Positions 8,852 to 17,077 of a stretch of 37,405 nt of DNA are shown here, in pieces. The DNA is from Opitutales bacterium. Lineage in GTDB: Bacteria > Verrucomicrobiota > Verrucomicrobiia > Opitutales > UBA9783. The stretch covers positions 1 through 37,405 of the forward strand of contig JAGDCJ010000020.1 of assembly GCA_017958565.1 (NCBI GenBank), read 5' to 3'. Both the position numbers and the translations under genes were made by a program. Each line of letters begins with the position of its first letter. Position 1 is the first letter of the stretch. The notes under the pieces were generated by a model. The model did no database searches. It saw nothing but the letters and a program-made list of their open reading frames with translations, and had not been told where the DNA came from.

Positions 8852-10213
8852 ATGCCAGTCGATTTAGGAACCAATATAAACGTCCGTCCACCGTACCCTC
8901 TCGAAGAGCTGGACCCAGCGAATACCGCTTTAAAAGTTACGCGATCGCTTCAACATAACGCCGGTATTACCAATATTTCGGAAGCTGAAGAAATTTTTGC
9001 CCGCTTTTCTCCTCTCACCAAACCGACCTTAACGGCCCCTACGGTTTCCTTAACGGAAGCAGAAGAAGTGGTTTTGGATGAAAACGCCGCACGCTTGTTA
9101 CAGATCGGGGCCCATTCCAACGTGCTTGAATTAACCCAAGCTTGCTTAGCGAAACTGCAACACAGTGGGCTCTGGGCCTCAGATCCAAAAGAACAAAACA
9201 AAAGCGCTTTAGAAAAAGCCGCTTTCCAATTCGATGATGAATCCATGGAATGCCTTTGCTTGTTATTAACCATGGGGTCAAAATCGAAATTGGTTGAAAC
9301 GCTCTAAGAAGCTTTAAAAGACAAAATTCGCGTTCGAGATGAAATCAACCAAAAATATCTAAAAGAGACCATCGAAGTAAACGCAAAAAACGTAAAGGCC
9401 AAAAACGATCAAATCGCTGCGGAAAAGAAAAGAAAAGCATGGGGCATTTTTGGAGCCATCGTAAGCGCCATCGTCACAATTGTTGCAACGGTTGCAACCG
9501 TCATGACATGCGGGGCTGCAAGTCCTTTAGGCGTGCTCGCGATTGCTGGTTGCACCGCGTGCCTTGCGAGTTCTAGTTTAACGATTGCCGCTGCCTGCGT
9601 CACGGATCCAGTGCTAAAAGAGAAACTGCAAACGGCTGCAACAATCTTGGGTATTATCGGAACCCTTCTCACCATCATCAGCTCGGTAGGAGCTTACAAT
9701 GCTGCTGCGAAAGCTGCTCAAAAAGCCGCTACGGAAGGAGTAATGATCGAAATGGCCGATTTAGGTTCACAAGCAGCAAACGCTGGTAAAGTTGCCGTAG
9801 GGGCAGAAAACGCTGCTCAAGCCGCGATCAATGGTGTTGGAAAATGGCAAGCGTTCAAAAATCTGCTTTCCAGCATATGCACGGTCAAAGCAGGCGCTCA
9901 ACCAATTCCGTACTTACAAACGATCAACGCAGTGTTTGCAAGCATCACCGGCGTCACCAGCGGTGTTACCAATATTATCAATAGCGCGAATGAAATGAGG
10001 CTCAGTGAGCTAGAAAAACAATTGGCTGAAGCGAAAATCAACCAGAAAAAAATTGACCAAGAAATTGCTATTTTATCCAAAGCGATTGAAATATGTTCCA
10101 ACAATTTGCAACAATGTATTCAAGATATTTTGGCCAATGAAGAAAAGGCAGCGCAAACCATTCAGCAAATGATGGACACTTCTTTAAAATTAGATCGACA
10201 AATTGGATGCTAA
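8852..10213 (+). pseudogene. Type III secretion translocator, YopB/SctE-like, interrupted by an in-frame TAA
   Basis: One reading frame of 454 codons carries a YopB/IpaB-like pore-forming translocator, but codon 152 (9305-9307) is TAA. The upstream part (151 residues) is hydrophilic. The downstream part resumes at once in the same frame with a charged helix (EALKDKIRVRDEINQKY), then a long hydrophobic segment (AWGIFGAIVSAIVTIVAT onward) and a second one (ILGIIGTLLTIISSVGAY). A C-terminal coiled coil follows (LSELEKQLAEAKINQKK). Two hydrophobic regions flanked by coiled coils is the SctE layout. No credible start lies between the stop and the first hydrophobic segment; the next ATG (9503) is inside it. 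A recent nonsense mutation, a sequencing error and stop readthrough are all possible. No YopD/SctB-like partner follows. Confidence 0.72.
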
Positions 10214-10241
10214 GCCGTTGGATACCCAAAAGCAAGGAAAT

Positions 10242-12254
10242 TTAAGGGGAACAGCCTTCTGCTTGATCCGAGCAAGCTGATTGCCACCCAAAAGTGCGTC
10301 GAATTCTTTCTGCACAAGCTTCCGGCATAAATCCGTTCTTTTTCAACAGGACGCCCGCCGGAGCGCTTTCTCCAAAATGATCTATACCGATCGCGAAACC
10401 TTGTAACCCGACCCATCGATACCAAGATTGCGTCGCACCGGCCTCTAAAGAAACTCGGCACGTACAAGATTTCGGCAAAACGGCTTCTTGCACGTCGGGT
10501 GATTGCTGCAAAAACAACTCCATACACGGCATGGAGACCACGCGAATGCCTTCTCCCAAAAGCGCGGCGGTCTGAAGGGCTAAGGAAACCTCGCTGCCTG
10601 TTGCGATCAGGATACAACGCAACCGACCCGCTTCTTTTTTTAAAATATACCCTCCCTGACAGGTTCCTTGAAACTTTTCGGAAGGAGATAGCATCGATAA
10701 GTAAGGCAACGCTTGTCGAGAAGTCGCAAACACACTGGGTTGAGAAGTATGCTCATGGGCGCATTGAAAACAAGCTGCACATTCATCCGAATCCGCAGGT
10801 CGGAAAACCAACACGTTTGGGATCGCTCGCAAACTGGACAATTGCTCAATGGGTTGATGGGTCGGCCCATCCTCCCCGACCGCAATCGAATCGTGCGAAA
10901 AAAAGTACCATACCGGCAATTGCGCCAAAGCGGATACACGCAACGCAGGCTTGAGATAATCCGAAAACACCAAAAAAGTCGATCCAGACGATTGGTAAAA
11001 TCCATCGTACGCAATCCCATTTAAAACCGCTCCCATTGCGTGCTCACGAATCCCAAAATACAAATTGCGCCCGGAAAGATGGTCCGATGAAAACATGCCT
11101 CCTCCTTGAATTTTATTTTTTACCGATTCAAACAAATCGGCGCTTCCGGTCACAAAGGTAGGCACTTGTTTCGCATATGCATTCAGCATTTCTCCGACAC
11201 AATCTCGTGTAGAAATCGCTTGGTGGCCAATCGGTAGTTTTTTGAAAAAATCTGCATCGATGGTTGCTTTTCGAGCCAAACGCATGGCTTTTTCCGGTTC
11301 GCTTCGACTCCAAGATTCAAATTTTTCCGCCCATACCTGATACGCCTTTTGTAACTGCGCAACCCGTTTGGTAAAAAATTTTCGCGTTTCATCGGAAATA
11401 AAAAATGCAGGCTTCCCTTCTAATCCCCAAGCGCGTTTGACGGATAGGCCATCTTGCAATCCAACCGCACCGTGAGCTTTGGAAGTACCTGCTACGCTTA
11501 ATCCGCACCCAATCACCGTTTTTAAAAGGATGACGTTCGGTTTTCCTTGCAAGGAACGGCATCGGTCCAAAATCGTCGCAAACGTTGCCACATCCTGACC
11601 CTCTACTTCCCACACTCGCCATCCAAGCGCTTCAAATTTTTGTCGCGTATCTTCTTGCTGCGAAACGGATATCTTTTCATCCAACGTGACTCCATTGTCA
11701 TCGTAAATTAAAATCAAGTTGTCGAGCTTCCACAAACCCGCTAAGGCGATACTTTCTTGCCCAACTCCTTCTTGCAAGCAACCATCTCCGCACCAACAAA
11801 CCGTACAATTATCCAAAATCATAACCTCAGAACCATTGCATTCCGCTGCTAATTTCTTTTGCGACAGCGCAATGCCAACCGCATTGCCAATTCCTTGACC
11901 CAAGGGCCCGGTGGATGTTTCCACCCCGGACGTTACGCCAAATTCCGGATGCCCGGTCGCTTTGCTTCCCGATTGACGGAAACGTTTCAAATCTTCCAAA
12001 GAAAGAGGATAACCGCTCAAATGCAAAAAAGTGTATAAAAGCGGGCTTCCATGACCAGCCGAAAGAACCAATCGATCGCGATTGATCCAGCGAGGATTAT
12101 TGGGCAAGAACCGCAAAAATTGCCCAAACAGTACCGCTGCTGCATCCGCACACCCCAAGGAAAATCCTAAATGGCCTGAGTTGGCCGCTGCTACCATATC
12201 GTAACATACACCACGGGCTTCATTGGCAATGGTTTTCCATATCGTTTCTTTCAT
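10242..12254 (-). CDS. tkt: Transketolase
   Basis: Thiamine-diphosphate enzyme moving two-carbon ketol units in the non-oxidative pentose phosphate pathway. The 670 residues are normal for the family. Visible motifs are NSGHLGFSLGCADAAAVLF, SAGHGSPLLYTFLHLSGY, TGPLGQGIGNAVGIALSQ, the ThDP/Mg signature GDGCLQEGVGQESIALAGLW ending at YDDN, GIREHAMGAVLNGIAYDG, and DSIAVGEDGPTHQPIEQLSS. The ATG at 12254 (MKETIWKTIANEARG) is chosen; the frame remains open upstream to 12389 but that part overlaps the end of the ClpX-like gene. It lies 28 bases after that gene on the same strand, so the two probably share a transcript. It converges on the translocator gene. Confidence 0.96.
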   Translation of the reverse strand: MKETIWKTIANEARGVCYDMVAAANSGHLGFSLGCADAAAVLFGQFLRFLPNNPRWINRDRLVLSAGHGSPLLYTFLHLSGYPLSLEDLKRFRQSGSKATGHPEFGVTSGVETSTGPLGQGIGNAVGIALSQKKLAAECNGSEVMILDNCTVCWCGDGCLQEGVGQESIALAGLWKLDNLILIYDDNGVTLDEKISVSQQEDTRQKFEALGWRVWEVEGQDVATFATILDRCRSLQGKPNVILLKTVIGCGLSVAGTSKAHGAVGLQDGLSVKRAWGLEGKPAFFISDETRKFFTKRVAQLQKAYQVWAEKFESWSRSEPEKAMRLARKATIDADFFKKLPIGHQAISTRDCVGEMLNAYAKQVPTFVTGSADLFESVKNKIQGGGMFSSDHLSGRNLYFGIREHAMGAVLNGIAYDGFYQSSGSTFLVFSDYLKPALRVSALAQLPVWYFFSHDSIAVGEDGPTHQPIEQLSSLRAIPNVLVFRPADSDECAACFQCAHEHTSQPSVFATSRQALPYLSMLSPSEKFQGTCQGGYILKKEAGRLRCILIATGSEVSLALQTAALLGEGIRVVSMPCMELFLQQSPDVQEAVLPKSCTCRVSLEAGATQSWYRWVGLQGFAIGIDHFGESAPAGVLLKKNGFMPEACAERIRRTFGWQSACSDQAEGCSP

Positions 12255-12282
12255 AAAATTCGGCCGTAATAAAAATGACGAT

Positions 12283-13917
12283 TTATTCTTTTCGCATGCA
12301 AGCATCATTCGTTGATTCCCTCGAAGGTGACTGAAAATTCTTACGGACTCGCTCGGAAATCGCTTCCGAGGGATTTTGCACAAAAGCACGATCTAAGGTC
12401 ACACACTCGCAACCTTCTTCCTGCGCAATCATTTTTAGGCCATACACACAATCTTGAAAGAGCGATGCACAAAGCTTGGGAATTGGTTGATCGGTAAGAA
12501 CGCTTTGCCGAATCAATTCCTCGATCCCATCCTCTGAAAAGAGAATACGCAAATGATTTTCTTGAAAAAACGCATGTTCGTAAGCATGAATTGCAGCCAA
12601 ATGTTCCTCTTGATGAAGCGATTGATTCGCCAGCAATAATTCTTTCAAAGCGCGCTCCGGATGGTCCACGGTATCGGCCGTAACCTCAAAGGAATGGATA
12701 TCTGAGGAAGGCAACTCAAATTTAAAATTCCGCAAGATTCGCTCAAAAATCGTCATGAGCCCACGAGCTCCCGTTTTTTCCGCCTCCGCCTGCGCCGCAA
12801 TTTTTTCCATCGCCTCGCGCGTAATATCCATGTGAATATCATAACCCTCAAAATCTGCTCTTGCTTGCTGCAAAATGGAACACTCTGCGTCGGTCAAAAT
12901 TCGCAACAAATCCTCTTGGTTTAACGGATCGCACGCAACACGCACGGGAATACGACCCACAAATTCCGGTTCAAACCCAAATTGGATAAAATCTTGCGTT
13001 TGTACTTGATGTAAATAAAAAGCGGCACCTTTTCCAAACGATGCTTCCGATGATGCTTTAAAAGAATCAGAATCCGCACGAAATCCGATGGATCCCTGCC
13101 CCAAACGCCGCTGAATAATTTCCGGCAATGCATCAAATGCGCCGCTAAAAATGAACAAAATATGACGCGTATTGATGGTGGTTTTCCGCCGTTTTTCTCC
13201 GCGTTGCATCGCTATCAACGTCTGCACTTGCCCCAACATATCCGTCGGTGTCACCAAATTTACATCGGTTTCTTCCATCAACTTTAACAAATTGACTTGC
13301 ACCCCACGGCCAGAAACATCCTTTCCGCTGGAAGGCACGGATGCGATTTTATCGATTTCATCGATGTAAATAATGCCATACTGCGCTAACGCTACATTCC
13401 CATTCGCAGCCTTCACCAAATCACGCACTAAATCTTCAACATCGCCACCTACATAACCGGTTTCGGAAAATTTCGTCGCATCGGCTTTGACAAACGGAAC
13501 GCCAATTCGACGCGCAATATTGCGAATAAGGTAGGTTTTCCCTACTCCCGTCGGGCCTAACACCAACACGTTCTGTTTTAAATACAACTGATCCACCTTC
13601 TCGGGATGCCGCAAACAATCGCGCACATGATTGTAATGATCGCAAATCGCCACTGATAGCACTTTTTTAGCCTCTGCTTGCTGAATGACGTAACGATCTA
13701 GGTAATTGCGCAACTCTTTCGGCTTCAAATGGAAATCCTCCATCCGCCGTATAAAATCTTCCTCCTCGGGATTGGATGAAGAAGAACTTGCCTCCGATTC
13801 CGCTTGTTTAGAAAAAGGGATGCGAGAAAATCGCACCGGAAAACCGCCAAACGTGGATTCCAAATTTTTTTGAATCGCATGCAAAGCTTCTTGTTCTTGT
13901 TCTTGGTCCATTTTCAT
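12283..13917 (-). CDS. ClpX-like AAA+ unfoldase lacking the zinc-binding domain, with C-terminal extension
   Basis: A 544-residue AAA+ protein whose core matches ClpX: entry region KPKELRNYLDRYVIQQAEA, Walker A GPTGVGKT (121-128), pore loop GYVG (154-157), Walker B IIYIDE (182-187), EFVGRIPV (about 318-325) and sensor 2 TGARGL (382-387). An IGF tripeptide (277-279) sits where ClpX carries its ClpP-docking loop. The N-terminal Cys4 zinc domain is absent, replaced by an acidic/Gln-rich and Ser-rich stretch. Beyond residue 415 there is an extension of roughly 130 residues without a recognised domain. HslU is excluded by the IGF loop and the absence of an I-domain. It probably unfolds proteins for ClpP with altered substrate or adaptor choice. 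The ATG is preceded by a T-run rather than an SD. Confidence 0.82.
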   Translation of the reverse strand: MKMDQEQEQEALHAIQKNLESTFGGFPVRFSRIPFSKQAESEASSSSSNPEEEDFIRRMEDFHLKPKELRNYLDRYVIQQAEAKKVLSVAICDHYNHVRDCLRHPEKVDQLYLKQNVLVLGPTGVGKTYLIRNIARRIGVPFVKADATKFSETGYVGGDVEDLVRDLVKAANGNVALAQYGIIYIDEIDKIASVPSSGKDVSGRGVQVNLLKLMEETDVNLVTPTDMLGQVQTLIAMQRGEKRRKTTINTRHILFIFSGAFDALPEIIQRRLGQGSIGFRADSDSFKASSEASFGKGAAFYLHQVQTQDFIQFGFEPEFVGRIPVRVACDPLNQEDLLRILTDAECSILQQARADFEGYDIHMDITREAMEKIAAQAEAEKTGARGLMTIFERILRNFKFELPSSDIHSFEVTADTVDHPERALKELLLANQSLHQEEHLAAIHAYEHAFFQENHLRILFSEDGIEELIRQSVLTDQPIPKLCASLFQDCVYGLKMIAQEEGCECVTLDRAFVQNPSEAISERVRKNFQSPSRESTNDACMRKE

Positions 13918-13991
13918 AAAAAACGTAAAAAAATTTCCTTCTGATCAGCAATCTTTTTTATGGGAACCTTCTTTGTGGATTCGCTACAAAC

Positions 13992-14020
13992 TTGACCGCA
14001 ATCTCAACTTTTTCCATAAT
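13992..14020 (+). promoter_or_regulatory. Sigma-70-type promoter for the PilMN/GspL-like pair
   Basis: TTGACC (13992-13997) and CATAAT (14015-14020) are separated by exactly 17 bases; each hexamer matches 5 of 6 consensus positions. It lies in the 153-base divergent gap and would start transcription about 45 bases before the ATG at 14071. Confidence 0.6.
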
Positions 14021-14070
14021 TTTTTCAACCATGACAAGGCTTGTGATCCTTCTGTAAGCCCATCTTTTTC

Positions 14071-15441
14071 ATGCAACGCTACTGGTTCATCGATGCCCAC
14101 TCCTTACAATTCCAAGATACGCTGTTGGAATTTCAAGAGAACCATTGGTGCGTATTGAAAACCCGTCAATACTTCCAAAGCGCGAACAGCCAAGAATGGA
14201 CGCAATCATTTTACGATACTTGGCCGCACGTTCAAAAAGAATACGCGGATGTCAAAAAAATTTTCCTTTTGCCCGATGCATGGGTCGGAAATCTTTCGAT
14301 TACGGTCACGGAAGATCCACGCTTCTCTTTGAAACAAAAAATCATCCGCGCACTTCAGAAAAACTTTCGCTTTCGCTTTCACCAATTTGAGTACCGATTT
14401 ACGCCGCAAGGAGGACAAACTTATCACCTTCAGTACATCGCTAAAAAACAGTTATCGTTTTTACGATCGCTCGTCGGGCCATCGGTGCACCTTTTTTCTT
14501 CCACAACCGGATGTTGGGCTTACTTTCAACAAATGATCCTCGATCAATGGCCGCACATTGCGATCTTTATCGAACCGCCGTTGCGTCGAATTTTAGCTTA
14601 TACTCATCAAACCACTCAAGCGGTTGATTTTTACTCTCGATCTCCCACGACCCTGCTTGAAACCACAAATATGGCCACAAAATCTTTACACCTGAACCTG
14701 GAAGGAAAACGCGTGACGTTGCTAGGGACCTTTGATTCAGAATTCGTCGCAATCAATGAAAAAGAATTTTCGTACCAAATGATTCAGGATATTCCTTCGC
14801 TAACCGGCGAAAAATCTTCCCTATCCATTCTTTCTCAAACGGCCTACCTTGGGATCCTATCCCTCTTACAAAAGCCAACAAATCCGCTTTGTACACTCGA
14901 TTTTTTCAAGGCAAAAGCCTCGCGGTGCTCTACCCTTCTTTTTGTTGTTCAAAGGATACTGGATCGATCGCTTTTAAAATGCCTGTCGGTTTTATGGCCA
15001 GTCTTATGTTTCTTGGTTTTCCAAACCTATCATTCGGTACAACAACAAGAACAGCAATACCAACAACTTTGCCACACGCAAAAGCGATTCCAATCGCTGC
15101 AAAAAAGCTGCAAAACGATCCGACAAGAAAACGCCGCGCGAACATTTCTGCCGCAAAAAATTTTAACCATCTTGCATGCGTTACAAGAGATAGAAGAGCA
15201 TTTTTGCGTTGATCAACTGTCGTTCGAAACTTCTAAAAAACCCACCTTGTTGCTACTCAAAGGACGATTTCAAGGAAATTCAGACCTTTTTCGGGTAGCC
15301 ATCCAACAAGCTTTTCCCAAAGAATGCACGCATAAATCCTTTTCGCTGCAATTGCAATTTTTGCAAACATCCTCTTATCAATTTACCCTTCAATTACCCA
15401 TCACGCTTCCGCCAGGATTCAAATTTTATGAAAAACAGTAA
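14071..15441 (+). CDS. Bitopic protein resembling PilM-PilN / GspL (secretion or pilus assembly platform)
   Basis: A 456-residue protein. The N-terminal 290 residues look cytoplasmic and start RYWFIDAHSLQF, reminiscent of the actin-like fold of PilM/GspL, though nucleotide-binding motifs are not clear. A single transmembrane segment follows at about 301-321 (LLKCLSVLWPVLCFLVFQTY), then a Gln-rich coiled coil (322-352) and a small C-terminal domain of about 90 residues. That is the architecture of GspL, or of a PilM-PilN fusion. The next gene overlaps by 14 bases and looks like the PilO/GspM partner. No other pilus or T2SS gene is nearby, so the assignment rests on architecture and pairing. 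The start codon follows a T-rich leader. Confidence 0.5.
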   Translation: MQRYWFIDAHSLQFQDTLLEFQENHWCVLKTRQYFQSANSQEWTQSFYDTWPHVQKEYADVKKIFLLPDAWVGNLSITVTEDPRFSLKQKIIRALQKNFRFRFHQFEYRFTPQGGQTYHLQYIAKKQLSFLRSLVGPSVHLFSSTTGCWAYFQQMILDQWPHIAIFIEPPLRRILAYTHQTTQAVDFYSRSPTTLLETTNMATKSLHLNLEGKRVTLLGTFDSEFVAINEKEFSYQMIQDIPSLTGEKSSLSILSQTAYLGILSLLQKPTNPLCTLDFFKAKASRCSTLLFVVQRILDRSLLKCLSVLWPVLCFLVFQTYHSVQQQEQQYQQLCHTQKRFQSLQKSCKTIRQENAARTFLPQKILTILHALQEIEEHFCVDQLSFETSKKPTLLLLKGRFQGNSDLFRVAIQQAFPKECTHKSFSLQLQFLQTSSYQFTLQLPITLPPGFKFYEKQ

Positions 15442-15943
15442 GGTTTTATTTTCATCCGTCTTATTCCTCACTTGCCTCGTACTCGGAATCGTATGGTGGA
15501 ATCTCAACCGACGCGAACGTTGGTTGCATCAACAAATTTCATATTTGAAATCTACATACAAACCTTTGAAGCAAATCCAAGAGCAGTATTCATCGGTCGT
15601 TTTCCCATGGAACGATTATCGATCGTTCGAATCCACCCAACAGGTTGTAAAAACCATCCTTCACGATCATCTTTACCAACCAAACGTTACGTTTTCGAAA
15701 CCGACCCATTCGCCTTCTCGCACGCACGTTCGGGTGATGACAGGAACTGCCGATGGATGGATCCTCCCGACACAATGCGAACCCTTCTTGGAGGCGCTTG
15801 CCCAACTCGAAGCGCCGTTGTGGATTCAACGCATAGAGCTAAAACGACATGGGCATCGGAATGCTGCATTAAACCTACGCCTTACGTTTCTTGCGATGGC
15901 GTTTTCGGAAACAAACACGGCTGACGCAACTGCTGCGCCTTAG
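15428..15943 (+). CDS. Bitopic protein resembling PilO / GspM
   Basis: A 171-residue protein with a short cytoplasmic N-terminus, one transmembrane helix (VLFSSVLFLTCLVLGIVWW, about residues 5-23), a periplasmic coiled-coil stretch (LHQQISYLKSTYKPLKQIQE) and a compact alpha/beta C-terminal domain (GILPTQ-like and LWIQRIELKRH strands). This is the PilO/GspM plan. It overlaps the preceding GspL/PilMN-like gene by 14 bases, implying coupled translation. Its last 62 bases overlap the 3' end of the exonuclease gene on the opposite strand. Sequence identity is too low for me to name it outright. Confidence 0.45.
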   Translation: MKNSKVLFSSVLFLTCLVLGIVWWNLNRRERWLHQQISYLKSTYKPLKQIQEQYSSVVFPWNDYRSFESTQQVVKTILHDHLYQPNVTFSKPTHSPSRTHVRVMTGTADGWILPTQCEPFLEALAQLEAPLWIQRIELKRHGHRNAALNLRLTFLAMAFSETNTADATAAP

Positions 15944-16670
15944 ACAACGAACTGCTTTCTTGCAGTAACCAAGCAAGCGTTTTTGTTTGTATCTCCTCTT
16001 GCCGAATGAAATGCAACAGTAGTAATGCGCAAGCCAAAGCATCCCATAAAGCACAATGATACTGCCGACGCGTTGGTGGACAAAAACGATTTCCCACCTG
16101 TTGCAAAATTTCGCTCAATCCACAAAACTCGATCAACGTTTGTAATGTACCCGAAGGCCCGCAAGACGATGGACGCTTCCCGTGTACTTTTCGAAAATAC
16201 TTTTTATACAATACGCAGGTGTCGATCCAAGGGCCCCAAGAGGGTTGCGGATTTTCTGGAATCGAACGAGCTTTCAATACCACCGGGCAATACATTTGCA
16301 ACAACGCGTTTTCAAAGCTTGCCTGATGTGCACAAAAAAAATGCCGCGATCGCAAATCGATTAAACGCGGTAAAATCGTCCTAAAATCCGGACAATTCGA
16401 TACCTGTTCCGCATAAATTTGATGCAAAGCCGATTCCGAAGCAGGAATATCGGTCCGGTTTTTACAAAAAGCTGTTTCCGCAGAAAAAATCCCACGAATC
16501 GAATCCAGACCCACCCATCCGTATTCTAATACACCCGCCGTTACACTTCCTTCAAAATCAATTGCATACGTCACAAAAGGCTCCACCAGCTTATTCTCCA
16601 TTCCCGCTTCAAAACTGACAAGAATTTTTCTTTTCCATCCCTTTTGTTTTGCCTGCCAAAAATCGCTCAC
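15882..16670 (-). CDS. DEDDh-family 3'-5' exonuclease
   Basis: A 262-residue protein of the DnaQ-like exonuclease superfamily. Motif I is YAIDFEGS (the D-x-E pair). Motif II is HFFCAHQASFENALL, where the usual acidic residue after F is Glu instead of Asp. Motif III is HCALWDALACALLLL, the H-x(4)-D arrangement of the DEDDh subclass. These residues bind two metal ions and remove 3' nucleotides from DNA or RNA. No polymerase or BRCT domain is attached, so its role (repair, trimming or degradation) cannot be told. It diverges from the tRNA-Arg promoter region and converges, with a 62-base overlap, on the PilO/GspM-like gene. Confidence 0.78.
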   Translation of the reverse strand: MSDFWQAKQKGWKRKILVSFEAGMENKLVEPFVTYAIDFEGSVTAGVLEYGWVGLDSIRGIFSAETAFCKNRTDIPASESALHQIYAEQVSNCPDFRTILPRLIDLRSRHFFCAHQASFENALLQMYCPVVLKARSIPENPQPSWGPWIDTCVLYKKYFRKVHGKRPSSCGPSGTLQTLIEFCGLSEILQQVGNRFCPPTRRQYHCALWDALACALLLLHFIRQEEIQTKTLAWLLQESSSLSKAQQLRQPCLFPKTPSQET

Positions 16671-16698
16671 ACCCTCAGCAAGATTTTACGGATTCGCA

Positions 16699-16727
16699 TT
16701 GACAAAACAACCCTGCTTCCATCTACT
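16699..16727 (+). promoter_or_regulatory. Sigma-70-type promoter for tandem tRNA-Arg genes
   Basis: A perfect TTGACA (16699-16704), a 17-base spacer and TCTACT (16722-16727, 4 of 6). The -10 ends 15 bases before the mature 5' end of the first tRNA-Arg. Strong -35 and correct geometry suit a stable-RNA promoter. Confidence 0.65.
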
Positions 16728-16742
16728 AAAAGGGAAAACTGG

Positions 16743-16819
16743 GCACCTTTAGCTCAATTGGATAGAGCATCTGACTACGGATCAGAAGGTTGGGGGTTCG
16801 ACTCCCTCAAGGTGCGCCA
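16743..16819 (+). tRNA. tRNA-Arg (anticodon ACG)
   Basis: A 77-base cloverleaf with encoded CCA. The acceptor GCACCTT pairs with AAGGTGC, the D-stem GCTC/GAGC and the anticodon stem TCTGA/TCAGA close loop CTACGGA, and the T-arm is GGGGG/CCCTC around TTCGACT. Anticodon ACG reads CGU/CGC/CGA after A34-to-inosine editing. Confidence 0.97.
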
Positions 16820-16909
16820 AATGGCGATGGAAAACGATGGATGACTTTTATGGCAACATGATGCTTGATTTTTCTTCCAACCTCGCCTTATTGGTACCTT
16901 TTCTCCAAC

Positions 16910-16986
16910 GCACCTTTAGCTCAATTGGATAGAGCATCTGACTTCGGATCAGAGGGTTAGGGGTTCGACTCCCTTAAGGTGCGCCA
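16910..16986 (+). tRNA. tRNA-Arg (anticodon TCG)
   Basis: A 77-base cloverleaf with encoded CCA, differing from the preceding tRNA at only a few positions. The anticodon loop is CTTCGGA, giving TCG, which reads CGA/CGG. The first T-stem pair is A-T here and G-C in its neighbour, a compensatory change. It is separated from the first copy by 90 bases and probably transcribed with it. Confidence 0.96.
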
Positions 16987-17077
16987 GCATCACATGGAAA
17001 GTGGTTTCATCGTTACGTTTCCCTATAAGCATTTTTTTATTGAAAGCGCATCAAAATCCACACAAGATAAAGGTATT

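Noticed and set aside
8950-9273. Minus strand frame inside the translocator gene
   Set aside because: Composition follows the opposite-strand coding sequence; no motif, no neighbours on that strand.
10499-11024. Plus strand frames opposite transketolase
   Set aside because: Basic, low-quality antisense shadows of transketolase codons.
12255-12389. 45-codon upstream extension of the transketolase frame
   Set aside because: It overlaps the 3' end of the ClpX-like gene and has no transketolase similarity; the protein family starts at the ATG at 12254.
12283-13917. Assignment as HslU
   Set aside because: No intermediate I-domain, and the SIGF loop and GYVG context match ClpX.
16979-17077. Earlier start for the PFK-like gene
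   Set aside because: It begins within the tRNA-Arg 3' end; the ATG at 17078 has an SD and matches the family N-terminus.
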